From Aureimonas phyllosphaerae (lineage in GTDB: Bacteria > Pseudomonadota > Alphaproteobacteria > Rhizobiales > Rhizobiaceae), in assembly GCF_900113065.1 (NCBI RefSeq), contig NZ_FOOA01000018.1, forward strand, positions 1 through 64,000: 64,000 nucleotides of DNA. Direction: 5' to 3'. The notes under the pieces were generated by a model, which ran no database searches, was not told where the DNA came from, and worked only from the letters and a program-made list of their open reading frames with translations. A program made the position numbers and the translations under genes. Of this stretch, positions 28,045 through 36,845 are shown in pieces; position 1 is the first letter of the stretch, and each line of letters starts with the position of its first letter.

Positions 28045-28453
28045 CAGAACGGCAACCCGGTGGTCGTCGCGGGCACGGCACGTTTGAGATATCGGATCTT
28101 GGTGGGCGACATCAGGGGCGTCTCCATGCGGACCGGTCGGCGCCGCAAGCGCGACAGGAGGAGACTAGGACCCGCAGGAAGCGATCGCGAGAAAAAGACT
28201 ACTCATTCTACCGCCAGAGTGGACAATATCTGACCTCGGTCTTCAAAGGCCGCCGGGCTATCGTTGGCGGACAAGGCGGCGCGGCCTCTCTCCCCTCGCG
28301 CAGCGTCCTGCTGCGAGAACGGGAGGTGACAAGCGGTCCGGCGTCGCTGGTCCGATGAGCGGGGCAGCGAAGTTGCCGGGTCGGCTCGGATCGTCGACCG
28401 CGTCGATCTCGCCGGATCGGACACGTCATGGGCGGCATGCCGGAAGGGCACGA
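28045..28453. other. Divergent promoter region, SsuB-like gene and LLM monooxygenase
   Basis: About 410 bases between two divergent starts. No gene is supported. It contains the third TAC-N7-GT dyad (28206-28224) in a locally AT-richer stretch from about 28190 to 28235. Confidence 0.55.
28206..28224. promoter_or_regulatory. Third dyad operator candidate
   Basis: TTCTAC, seven bases, then GTGGAC. It matches the 17098 site at nine of the twelve arm bases with identical spacing, and is less symmetric than the other two. Its position between two divergent organosulfur transcription units is what makes it credible. Confidence 0.35.
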
Positions 28454-29533
28454 ATGGATTATCTCTGGTACATCCCCAACCAGTCCGTTGCCGGGCATCG
28501 CGGCGATACGGCCGAGCCCGGCCACAACAGCCTCGGGACCCTCGTTGCGCAGGCGGAAGCCATCGAGCGCCACGGCTGGAAGGGCGCGTTGCTCGGCGCT
28601 GGCTGGGGGCGGCCCGATACGTTCACGGTCGCCGCGGCGCTCGCCGCACGAACCACGAGCTTCGAGCCGCTGATCGCGATCCGGCCGGGCTTCTGGCCAC
28701 CGGCCCTGGCGGCGTCCGCTCTGGCGACGCTCGACGACCTCACCGGCGGCCGGGTCCGGGTGAACATCGTGTCGGGCATCGACGATCCCGCCGCCTACGG
28801 CGACGGCGCCTTCGACAAGGCCGGGCGATACGAGCGGACGCGCGAGTTCATGCAGATCCTGCGCAGGCTCTGGACCGAGGACGACGTTCGTTTCGAAGGG
28901 AAGCATTACCAGCTTTCCGGATCGACGCTGCGGCCGCGTCCGCCGAGCCTTCCAGGACGCCCGCACCCGACCCTCTACTTCGGCGGCGCTTCGGACGCCG
29001 CGGAGCGCGTCGCCGCGGCGGAAGCCGACGTGCAGCTTTTCTGGGGCGAACCGCTCGCCGACATCGCCGAGCGCATCGCGCGGCTCAAGCGGCTTTCAGG
29101 CGAGGTCGGGCGCCGGCATGCGCCCCTGCGCTTCGGTCTGCGCATCACGACGCTCGTGCGCGAGACGAGCGCGCAAGCCTGGCGCGACGCCGAGGCCAAG
29201 GTCGCCCGGATGGCCGAGACGGCGGGCGCCGGATGGCACGATCACAAGGGCGAGGTCGCGGTCGGACAGCAGCGGCTTCTCGACCTCCAGGCGCGCGGCG
29301 ACGTTCTCGACACCAACCTCTACACGGCGCCCGGTCGCTTCGGCGGCGGCGGGGCCGGCACGACCTGGCTCGTCGGCTCGGCCGAGGAGGTCGCAGCGTC
29401 GCTCCGGCGCTATCGCGACCTCGGCATTTCGACCTTCATCCTGTCCGACACGCCGTATCTGCGCGAGATCGAGCGGCAAGGGCGGACGCTGCTGCCGCTG
29501 CTGCGCGACGAGCCGGTGCCACCGACCCGCTGA
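28454..29533 (+). CDS. LLM-class FMNH2-dependent monooxygenase, SsuD-like
   Basis: 359 residues. Typical stretches are MDYLWYIPNQSVAGHRGD, VRVNIVSGIDDPAAYGDG, PTLYFGGASDAAERVAA and WLVGSAEEVAASLRRYRDLG. It is related to SsuD but shorter and divergent, so the substrate may differ (another sulfonate or a sulfur ester). AAGGG precedes the ATG at 28454 by about 6 bases. It is divergent from an SsuABC-like importer, which probably feeds it. FMNH2 would come from reductases encoded elsewhere in the window. Confidence 0.87.
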   Translation: MDYLWYIPNQSVAGHRGDTAEPGHNSLGTLVAQAEAIERHGWKGALLGAGWGRPDTFTVAAALAARTTSFEPLIAIRPGFWPPALAASALATLDDLTGGRVRVNIVSGIDDPAAYGDGAFDKAGRYERTREFMQILRRLWTEDDVRFEGKHYQLSGSTLRPRPPSLPGRPHPTLYFGGASDAAERVAAAEADVQLFWGEPLADIAERIARLKRLSGEVGRRHAPLRFGLRITTLVRETSAQAWRDAEAKVARMAETAGAGWHDHKGEVAVGQQRLLDLQARGDVLDTNLYTAPGRFGGGGAGTTWLVGSAEEVAASLRRYRDLGISTFILSDTPYLREIERQGRTLLPLLRDEPVPPTR

Positions 29534-29805
29534 TGCCCTGACGGGGCGGCGTCGCGGATGGCTCCATCGCGCGCGCAAACTGACCTGTGGGCGAACCGTT
29601 TCGTTCGGACTGTCGGCACGCAGGACCGCCATGACCCGACCGGCCACGCCGTATGCTTCCGGTCTGGTGGATGCCCGGAGCCGTCAAAAGACTTCAGGCG
29701 CGACGGCGGCAACCCACGGTTGGGTGTCGCGTTGCTGGACCGACACCCGGGTGGCCCGGCCGCCGACGGTCTGCGCGTCCGAACCCGGAGGCAAGGGAGA
29801 GCACC

Positions 29806-29991
29806 ATGCCGAACGAGCATACATCCCGTGGTCGCGCCCAGGACCGGGCTCGCGTCGCAGCCGGTCAGGATCACGAGGTCCGCTACGAGGCCGGCAAGGA
29901 GGGCGTTTCGAAGGCCGACGTCAAGGATGCGGTGAAGGCGGTCGGCAACAGCCGGCGCAAGGTCGAGGAACGGCTGGAAGACGGGTCCTGA
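29806..29991 (+). CDS. DUF3606 small protein
   Basis: 61 residues, charged and soluble. The pattern EVRYEAGKEGVSKADVKDAV followed by AVGNSRRKVEERL fits the DUF3606 family, common in Alphaproteobacteria and of unknown function. A GGAG and an AAGGGAG lie shortly upstream of ATG at 29806. The gene stands 120 bases before ku on the same strand. Confidence 0.75.
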   Translation: MPNEHTSRGRAQDRARVAAGQDHEVRYEAGKEGVSKADVKDAVKAVGNSRRKVEERLEDGS

Positions 29992-30111
29992 CCGGCCGCG
30001 CCGGAGGGCTCCTGACCTCGTTTCCCATGACCGGTTTCCGCCGGCCGCATTGCAGGAACGCGGCGGCCACGGCGCACGTTTGTCTGCCATTGTTCGGTTC
30101 GGAGTTCTCGC

Positions 30112-30984
30112 ATGGCGCGGCGTCCCATCTGGAAGGGCCAGATCCGCCTGTCCCTCGTCTCCATCCCCGTCGAGATCTTTCCGGCGACCTCCTCGACCGG
30201 CACGGTGAGCTTCCACCAGATCGACCGCAAGAGCGGTCAGCGCATCCACTACGACAAGGTCGTCGAGGGGCATAAGCCGGTCTCGCCCGAGGACATCGTG
30301 CGCGGCTTCGAAGTGAAGAAGGACCAGTACGTCATCCTCACCGACGAGGAGCTCGACGCGGTGAAGCTGGAGACGAAGAAGACGCTGGAGCTTGTCCAGT
30401 TCGTCGAGGCGACGGAAATCCCGCCGCTCTACTTCGACAAACCGTATTACGTGGTGCCGCAGGACGAACTGGCCGAGGATGCCTTCCGTGTGCTGCGCGA
30501 TGCCCTCAAGGAGGGCGGCAAGACCGGGCTCGGCCAGATGACGATGCGCGGCAAGGAATACCTCGCCGCCGTGCGTCCCTACGGGACGGGGCTGCTTCTC
30601 GAGACGCTTCATTACGCGGACGAGATCCGCAAGGCGGACGAGCTCTTCGAGGACATCGCCAAGGGCGAGACCGACGACGATCTCCTCGCGGTCGCGCAGG
30701 AGCTGATCGAGCGCAAGACCCATCCGTTCAAGGCCGGGGCCTTCAAGAACCACTATCTTGCGGCCGTGAAGGCGCTGGTCGAGGAGAAGCGCCGCAAGCA
30801 TGGCGAGGTGGAGATCGAGGACGAGCCGGACGAGGCGCCCAAGGGCAACGCGAAGTCCAACGTCGTCGATCTCATGGCCAGCCTGAAGAAGAGTCTGGAA
30901 AGCAGCCGGGGCGAGGGCGGCACGGCACCCGCTCGCAAGTCGGCAGGCAAGGCGAAGCCCGCGCCCAAGCGCAAGCGAGCCTGA
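30112..30984 (+). CDS. ku: Non-homologous end-joining protein Ku
   Basis: 290 residues, standard bacterial Ku. The homodimer rings DNA ends and recruits LigD. Opening MARRPIWKGQIRLSLVSIPV, core TEIPPLYFDKPYYVVPQD and GQMTMRGKEYLAAVRPYGTG are diagnostic. A Lys/Ala/Pro-rich basic tail from residue about 260 is typical of the DNA- and LigD-contacting extension. ligD starts 16 bases downstream. Confidence 0.96.
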   Translation: MARRPIWKGQIRLSLVSIPVEIFPATSSTGTVSFHQIDRKSGQRIHYDKVVEGHKPVSPEDIVRGFEVKKDQYVILTDEELDAVKLETKKTLELVQFVEATEIPPLYFDKPYYVVPQDELAEDAFRVLRDALKEGGKTGLGQMTMRGKEYLAAVRPYGTGLLLETLHYADEIRKADELFEDIAKGETDDDLLAVAQELIERKTHPFKAGAFKNHYLAAVKALVEEKRRKHGEVEIEDEPDEAPKGNAKSNVVDLMASLKKSLESSRGEGGTAPARKSAGKAKPAPKRKRA

Positions 30985-30999
30985 GGCTGGGTCGGCCCC

Positions 31000-33528
31000 G
31001 TGGCCTCGCGCGCCGACACGCTTCTGAAGCGCTACCGCGAGAAACGGGACTTCACGCGGACCGCCGAGCCCGAGGGCGGCAGCAACACGGGCGAGCGGCT
31101 CGCCTTCACGGTGCAGAAGCACGACGCGCGTCGCCTGCACTACGATTTCCGCATCGAATGGGAGGGCGTCCTCAAGAGCTGGGCGGTGACGCGCGGCCCG
31201 AGCCTCGACCCGGCCGACAAGCGGCTGGCGGTACGCGTCGAGGACCATCCGCTGGACTACGGTACGTTCGAGGGAACGATCCCCGCCGGCGAGTACGGTG
31301 GCGGCACGGTGATGCTCTGGGATCGGGGCTGGTGGGAGCCGGAAGGCGACCCCAGCGAAGGGTTGGAACGCGGCAATCTCAAGATGCGGCTCCACGGCGA
31401 GAAGATGCGTGGCCGCTGGGCGCTGGTGCGCATGAAAGGCAGGGACCGCGGCTCGCGCGAGAACTGGCTCCTCATCAAGGAACGCGACGAGGACGCTGCT
31501 CCCGGGGAGGACCTCCTCGCCCTCGACCGGAGCGTCAAGACGGGACGCAGCCTCGATGAGATCGCGAAGGGAAGTCCTGCAAGGAAGGCAGCGCGGCCGG
31601 CCGGGGAGGCGTCGGAGCCGGTGGCACGCCCGAAGGCGAGCCGACGCAAGGCGAAGGGGCGGCCGGCTGAGCTTCCCGCCTTCCGTCCCGTGCAACTGGC
31701 TCTCCTGACCGACGCCGCGCCCGAAGGCGACGACTGGCTGCACGAGGTGAAGTACGATGGCTACCGTGTCGAGATCGCGCTGGGTGGCGGCGCGGTGCGC
31801 TTCTCGACCCGCAACGAGCAGGACTGGACGACGCGCTTTGCAAGCCTGACGGACGCGGCGCTGGCGCTGCCCTGCCGGAGCGCGCTGATCGACGGCGAGG
31901 TCGTCGCCTTCGACGCCGACGGGCGCGCCGACTTCTCCACGCTCCAGAAGGCGCTCGGCGACAAATCCCCCCTGTCCTGTTTCTGTTTCGACCTTCTCGA
32001 ACTCGACGGCAACGACCTGAGCGGCGCGCCGCTCGTCGAGCGCAAAGCGCTCCTGAAGGCGCTGCTCGAGGCGGGTGGGGACGGCGCGCTCCTCTACAGC
32101 GAGCACGTGCGCGGCAACGGCCCGTCCGTTTTCCGGGGCATCTGCGAAGCGGGACAGGAGGGCCTCGTCTCCAAACGTGCCGATGCGCCCTACGTGGGCT
32201 CACGCAACGGCGACTGGCTGAAGGTGAAATGCACGCGGCGGCAGGAGTTCGTGATCGGCGGCTGGTCGCCGTCGGCCAAGCCCGGGAGGCCCTTCTCCTC
32301 GATCCTCGTCGGGGTCATGGAGGAGGGGCGGCTCGTCTATCGCGGCCGCGTCGGATCGGGCTTCGACGCCGAGGCCCTCGAAGACCTCGCCGCCCGCTTC
32401 CGGGCGAGCGGGACGAAGGCATCGCCCTTCGCCGACCTGCCGCGACCCGTCGCGCGCAACGCGCGCTTCGTGCGGCCGAACCTCGTCGCCGAGGTGGACT
32501 TCGCAGAACTGACGGCCGACCGGCAGGTGCGCCACGGCGTGTTCAAGGGCTTGAGGGCGGACAAGCCGGTCGATGACGTCGTGGACGAGCGTGCCGAGAG
32601 GCCCGCGGCCCCACAGGCCGGATCGAAGGCCGCAAGTCTCGTCGTCTCGGGCGTGCGCATCTCGCATCCCGATCGCGTCGTCTATCGCGCAGGCGCCGTC
32701 ACCAAGGGCGATCTGGCCCGCTACTACGAGCGCGTTGCCGGGCGCATGCTCGCTCATGCCGGCCACCGCCCGCTGAGCCTGAAGCGCTGTCCGTCGGGCA
32801 TGGCGCGACCCTGCTTCTTCCAGAAGCACGTGGGCGAGGGCTTCCCTGCGGAGATGGGAACGGTCGATCTTCTGGAGCACGATGGCGAGCCGGCGCGCTA
32901 CATGACGCTTCTCGATCCGTCGAGCCTTGCGGCGGCCGTGCAGATGGGGGCGCTGGAGTTCCACATCTGGGGTTCGCGCAACGAGGCTGTCGAGATCCCC
33001 GACCGCCTCGTGTTCGACCTCGATCCCGATCCGTCCGTCGGTTTCGCCGCGGTGCGGGATGCGGCCGAACTGGTGCGCGGCGCGCTGGAGGCGCTGGGCC
33101 TGAACGCGTTTGCGATGGTGACCGGTGGCAAGGGCATCCATGTGGTCGCGCCGCTGGCTCCGACGGCAGACTTCGAGGACGTCGCGCGTTTCGCCAAGGG
33201 GCTGGCCGGCCGTATCGCCGCGAGCGACCCGGATCATTTCGTCGCCACCATGTCGAAGGCGAAGCGACGCGGTCGCATCTTCATCGACTGGCTCCGCAAC
33301 GAACGGGGGCAGACGGCGGTCGCCCCCTACTCGACACGGGCGAGGGACGGGGCTCCGGTTGCGACGCCCGTATCCTGGACGGAACTGGCAGATCTCCACG
33401 GCGCGAACGGCTTCGGGCCCGGCGACGTTCTCGATCGCCTCGCCGAGCCGGATCCGTGGGCCGGCTTCGAGAAAGCCCGCGCACCGATCGATCGGGCGAT
33501 GATCGAAGCTGTCGAGCGCCGGGGCTGA
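31000..33528 (+). CDS. ligD: Multifunctional DNA ligase LigD (phosphoesterase-ligase-polymerase)
   Basis: 842 residues starting at GTG 31000. Domain order: 3'-phosphoesterase at residues about 1-175 (VQKHDARRLHYDFRIEWEGV, DHPLDYGTFEGTIPAGEYGG), a Lys/Ala linker, ATP-dependent ligase at about 225-520 with adenylation lysine K251 in EVKYDGYR, and the primase-polymerase domain at about 550-842 (FDLDPDPSVGF with the metal-binding aspartates, GGKGIHVVAPL, FIDWLRNERGQTAVAPYS). It trims, fills and seals breaks held by Ku. It probably shares a transcript with ku. Confidence 0.96.
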   Translation: MASRADTLLKRYREKRDFTRTAEPEGGSNTGERLAFTVQKHDARRLHYDFRIEWEGVLKSWAVTRGPSLDPADKRLAVRVEDHPLDYGTFEGTIPAGEYGGGTVMLWDRGWWEPEGDPSEGLERGNLKMRLHGEKMRGRWALVRMKGRDRGSRENWLLIKERDEDAAPGEDLLALDRSVKTGRSLDEIAKGSPARKAARPAGEASEPVARPKASRRKAKGRPAELPAFRPVQLALLTDAAPEGDDWLHEVKYDGYRVEIALGGGAVRFSTRNEQDWTTRFASLTDAALALPCRSALIDGEVVAFDADGRADFSTLQKALGDKSPLSCFCFDLLELDGNDLSGAPLVERKALLKALLEAGGDGALLYSEHVRGNGPSVFRGICEAGQEGLVSKRADAPYVGSRNGDWLKVKCTRRQEFVIGGWSPSAKPGRPFSSILVGVMEEGRLVYRGRVGSGFDAEALEDLAARFRASGTKASPFADLPRPVARNARFVRPNLVAEVDFAELTADRQVRHGVFKGLRADKPVDDVVDERAERPAAPQAGSKAASLVVSGVRISHPDRVVYRAGAVTKGDLARYYERVAGRMLAHAGHRPLSLKRCPSGMARPCFFQKHVGEGFPAEMGTVDLLEHDGEPARYMTLLDPSSLAAAVQMGALEFHIWGSRNEAVEIPDRLVFDLDPDPSVGFAAVRDAAELVRGALEALGLNAFAMVTGGKGIHVVAPLAPTADFEDVARFAKGLAGRIAASDPDHFVATMSKAKRRGRIFIDWLRNERGQTAVAPYSTRARDGAPVATPVSWTELADLHGANGFGPGDVLDRLAEPDPWAGFEKARAPIDRAMIEAVERRG

Positions 33529-33764
33529 CGCTGTCCCGCTCGGCCCGCTCCCGGCCGATACAGTCTTTTGCCCCGCTCCTTCCGCCGGTCGGCCGGTCGT
33601 GCCGCCGCCCGCCGACCTGTTGCCTTGACAGGCAGCACCGCGTCGGTCGAGTTCACGGTCGCTGGTTCGACCTCGCATTGGGGGGCGGGGCGCTCGCCGG
33701 CATGCGGCATCGGTCTTGGGATCGCCGACGAGGGGCGGACCCCGAAGGACGGAAGAAGGAAGAC
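33529..33764. other. Intergenic region after ligD
   Basis: About 235 bases without a supported gene. A short 5-base stem (33541-33545 with 33553-33557) followed by TTTT could act as a weak terminator for ku-ligD. Confidence 0.35.
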
Positions 33765-33887
33765 ATGGACAACGGCGTGGATGTGCGCGCGCTCGATGTC
33801 GCTCCGACCGCGCCCCACATGGGCGGCGAGGCCGGCGCAGGCAGGGCTGGAAACCTCGTCGGGGGCTCATCGTGGCGCGACCGTTGA
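33765..33887 (+). CDS. Possible 40-residue small protein ahead of the oxidase gene
   Basis: A short frame from ATG at 33765 with a good GGAAGAAGGAAG ribosome-binding region, reading MDNGVDVRALDVAPTAPHMG and ending SSWRDR. Its stop lies 16 bases inside the next gene, whose GTG start at 33872 has no strong site of its own, so it could drive that gene's translation. No family is recognised. It may be a real small protein or only a leader. Confidence 0.35.
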   Translation: MDNGVDVRALDVAPTAPHMGGEAGAGRAGNLVGGSSWRDR

Positions 33888-35371
33888 CGAAGTTGACGCG
33901 CCGGACGCTGCTGGTCGGCGGCGGCGCGCTTGTCGGGGGTGGGGCGGTCCTGGCTCTCGGAGCGGAGGCGCCGCAGGCCGGTCGCCTCGCGGCCGAGGCG
34001 GTTCTTGCTCCGGACAGGATGAACGACGCAAGCGGCCTCAGCCCGGTGACGGTCGCGCGGCATGTGACGATATCCGACACGGGCGACGAAGCGCTCGGCA
34101 CCCTGCGGCGGGAACTCGCCGAGGCGCGCAGTGCGGGCCGTCCGTTCATCGCGAGCGCGGCGCGCCATTCCATGGGGGCGCACAGCCTTGCGTCCGCCGG
34201 CACGGTCGCGACTCTCGACCAGAAGGCGATCGAGATCGATGCCGGGCAGGGCCTCTACCGCGTGCCCGCCGGAGCCCGCTGGATCGATGTCATCCGTGCG
34301 CTCGACGCCGCCGGCTGGTCGCCGAGCGTCATGCAGTCCAACAACGATTTCGGCGTCGCGAGCACCTTCTGCGTGAACGCCCACGGCTGGCCGGTCGCCC
34401 ACGGGCCGTTCGGCTCCACCGTACGCTCGCTGCGGCTCGTGACGGCGACGGGCGATGTCGTGGAGTGCTCGCGCGAACGGGAGCCCGAACTCTTTCGAGC
34501 GACGATGGGCGGCTACGGGCTGACGGGCGTGATCCTCGATCTCGACGTGGAGATGACGCGCAACGAACAACTGGAGCCGCGTTTCGAGCGGATGCCGGCG
34601 GCCGACTTCGGCACACGCTTCCCGGTGACGGCGAACGAGCCCTCGGTCCACATGGCCTATGGCCACCTGGACGTGACGCTCGGCTCCTTCTTCGAGGAAG
34701 CCCTGCTGGTTTCCTACCGTTCGGCCGCCGAGCAGGGCCTCATTCCCGAGGCGGTTGGCTCGGGTTTCCTCAGCCGCGCGTCGCGCATCGTCTTTCGCGA
34801 GCAGGTCGGCTCGGATGCGGTGAAGCGGCTGCGCTGGGGGATCGAGACACGGCTCGCGCCGCGCCTCTACGGCGCCGCGACGCGCAACAGCCTTCTCAAC
34901 GAGCCGGTGGCGACCCTCGATGACCGCGATGCGTCGCGGACCGACATCCTACACGAGTACTTCGTCCCGCCGGACCGGTTCGCCGACTTCGTGGCCGCCT
35001 GCCGGGACGTGATCCCGTCGTCTTACCAGGAACTCCTGAACGTGACCCTGCGCTACGTCGCTGAGGACCCGGACAGCGTCCTGCGCTACGCGACAGGCCC
35101 GCGCATCGCGGCCGTCATGCTCTTCTCGCAGGAGATGAGCCGGCGCGCCGAAGAGGACATGCAGCGGATGACGCGGGAGCTGATCGAGCGCGTGCTGGCG
35201 TGCGGGGGCACCTACTACCTGCCATACCGCCCGCATGCGACGCTTTCGCAGTTTCGACGCGCCTATCCGGATCATGCCCGGTTCGCCGCCTTCAAGCGAA
35301 GCGTCGATCCCGGGCCGACGTTCCGCTCTCCCTTCTGGGACCAGTATCTCTCCGATGGAGCCGACGCGTGA
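33872..35371 (+). CDS. Tat-exported FAD-linked oxidase, D-arabinono-1,4-lactone oxidase type
   Basis: 499 residues from GTG 33872. The N-terminus has a twin-arginine signal (LTRRTLLVGGGALVGGG), predicting export folded with its cofactor. An FAD-binding PCMH domain follows (RHSMGAHSLASAG, GYGLTGVILDL), then an ALO-like C-terminal domain ending YLPYRPHATLSQFRRAYPDH with FWDQYL. Relatives oxidise aldonolactones or alditols; the substrate here is unknown. Four-base overlap with the next gene marks a translationally coupled operon. Earlier in-frame codons exist, but they give Arg-rich sequence with no signal peptide. Confidence 0.82.
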   Translation: MARPLTKLTRRTLLVGGGALVGGGAVLALGAEAPQAGRLAAEAVLAPDRMNDASGLSPVTVARHVTISDTGDEALGTLRRELAEARSAGRPFIASAARHSMGAHSLASAGTVATLDQKAIEIDAGQGLYRVPAGARWIDVIRALDAAGWSPSVMQSNNDFGVASTFCVNAHGWPVAHGPFGSTVRSLRLVTATGDVVECSREREPELFRATMGGYGLTGVILDLDVEMTRNEQLEPRFERMPAADFGTRFPVTANEPSVHMAYGHLDVTLGSFFEEALLVSYRSAAEQGLIPEAVGSGFLSRASRIVFREQVGSDAVKRLRWGIETRLAPRLYGAATRNSLLNEPVATLDDRDASRTDILHEYFVPPDRFADFVAACRDVIPSSYQELLNVTLRYVAEDPDSVLRYATGPRIAAVMLFSQEMSRRAEEDMQRMTRELIERVLACGGTYYLPYRPHATLSQFRRAYPDHARFAAFKRSVDPGPTFRSPFWDQYLSDGADA

Positions 35372-35781
35372 CGAAGCTTCGCCTGCTCTGCATCGCCTAT
35401 GCGATCGTTCTTCTGGGCGCTGCCAGCCTCAACTACGTGCCCGGTCTGACCGACGCGGAGGGCCGCGCGTTCGGCATCTTCGCGCTCGATATCTATGACG
35501 ACCTCCTCCACCTCGCCTCGGCCGTCTGGGCTCTGACCGCCGCCCTTCTGTCGCACCGTGCGGCACGCACGTTCCTGCTTCTGTTCGGTACGCTCTACCT
35601 GGCCGACGGACTGCTCGGGCTCGCCACGGGCTCGGGCTATCTCGATCTCGGCATCCTGAACTACGGGATCCAGGACCTGCCGCTCGGCTTCAAGGTACTG
35701 GCCAACCTGCCGCATATCGCCCTGGGGGGTATCGCTCTTGCCGCGGCGCTCCTCGACGGGCGCCGGACGCGTCTCGCGTGA
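35368..35781 (+). CDS. DUF4383-like small membrane protein
   Basis: 137 residues from GTG 35368 (GTGA overlap with the oxidase stop). Four hydrophobic segments are visible (near residues 5-25, 45-62, 68-88, 110-130). The layout, with NYVPGLTDAEGRAFGIFALD and LYLADGLLGLATG, resembles the DUF4383 family of integral membrane proteins. Function unknown. It could anchor or partner the exported oxidase. Confidence 0.65.
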   Translation: MTKLRLLCIAYAIVLLGAASLNYVPGLTDAEGRAFGIFALDIYDDLLHLASAVWALTAALLSHRAARTFLLLFGTLYLADGLLGLATGSGYLDLGILNYGIQDLPLGFKVLANLPHIALGGIALAAALLDGRRTRLA

Positions 35782-36845
35782 GACGGCGCGCCAAGCTCGG
35801 CTGGGCGCTGGGCATCCTCTCGCTCGCCGCGATCGCTTGTGTGGCGGCGCCCATCGTTGCGATCGAGACCGCCTGCCGAGGTCCATCCGGCAACGACGCC
35901 TATCGACCGGTCATCACGGAGGCCGCCTGGCAGAGGCCGGAGTCCCGAACCTTCCTCACCTATCCCGAATGGCACATGGTCTACGCCTACGAGGATTTCG
36001 CGACGGTTCTGGAAACGGGAGACGAGCATGCGTTCGCCTTCTGGCGGAGCGTCGCCTCGTTCTGGACCTCCTATTGCGTCCTCAACCGCCAGGCGGACGC
36101 GCACGGCGGCGCCGACGGACCGACCCGGCAGATGATCTATACGATCGGCACGAGCTTCAACCTGGAGATGGCGGCCAAGGCGGCCTACGAAGAGACCATC
36201 GGCCGGTTGGCAGCCTGGCTTCGCGGGCCGGTGAAAACGCCGCAGGATCAGGTGGCGGCGACGATGGCGCGCGACTACGGCGCCTTCCTGCACCAGACGC
36301 CCTGGTACCGGTTTCCCTTCTCGGAATGGGCGCGGAGGCTTGCGGCAGCGCCGGGAGGCGGGTTTCGCTCCTGGGAGCGCGACCTCGCCCTTGGTGGCGA
36401 ATGGCGGGTGAAGCAGGCCTATGCCGATCTGATCGCGCGCGCGGTGGCCGCCACGGGACCCGATGAACTGCGCATTCGCAGCGTCGTGCGCGATCTGGCT
36501 CCCGATCGGCTCGCCGCCATTCCGGGCATCGCCGTCGTGGCGGCGTTGCCGGACGGCGTTATCATCGAGAGCGACCGCTACGCCGCTTTCACGGCCCTCC
36601 TGCGGACGATCGCGACTGCCGGCGGATCGACGTTCGAGGTCGCCGGCAACGACGACATTATGGTGTCCGTCCGATCTGCGCCCGGCGCGAGCCTCCCGGG
36701 CGAGACGACAGCACTTCATACGTTCGATACGCCAGCGGACGGCGAAGTCCGCACGCTCGTCCTCACCAAGGTTTCCAACCTGTCGCCGCTTCTGCGCGGC
36801 GAGGGGGAGGGCGGCTATCGTGTCGAGCATGTCTTCGACTATTGA
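35778..36845 (+). CDS. Conserved hypothetical protein with N-terminal membrane anchor
   Basis: 355 residues from GTG 35778, overlapping the previous stop by four bases. One hydrophobic helix (residues about 8-28: LGWALGILSLAAIACVAAPI) is followed by a Trp/Tyr-rich domain (FLTYPEWHMVYAYEDFATVL, RSVASFWTSYCVLNRQ). I do not recognise the family. The anchor-plus-domain architecture and operon position suggest an envelope protein working with the exported FAD oxidase. Confidence 0.65.
   Translation: MRRRAKLGWALGILSLAAIACVAAPIVAIETACRGPSGNDAYRPVITEAAWQRPESRTFLTYPEWHMVYAYEDFATVLETGDEHAFAFWRSVASFWTSYCVLNRQADAHGGADGPTRQMIYTIGTSFNLEMAAKAAYEETIGRLAAWLRGPVKTPQDQVAATMARDYGAFLHQTPWYRFPFSEWARRLAAAPGGGFRSWERDLALGGEWRVKQAYADLIARAVAATGPDELRIRSVVRDLAPDRLAAIPGIAVVAALPDGVIIESDRYAAFTALLRTIATAGGSTFEVAGNDDIMVSVRSAPGASLPGETTALHTFDTPADGEVRTLVLTKVSNLSPLLRGEGEGGYRVEHVFDY

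Noticed and set aside
29410-32106. Minus-strand open frame of about 900 codons across Ku and LigD
   Set aside because: Antisense shadow; Ku and the LigD domains are unambiguous on the plus strand.
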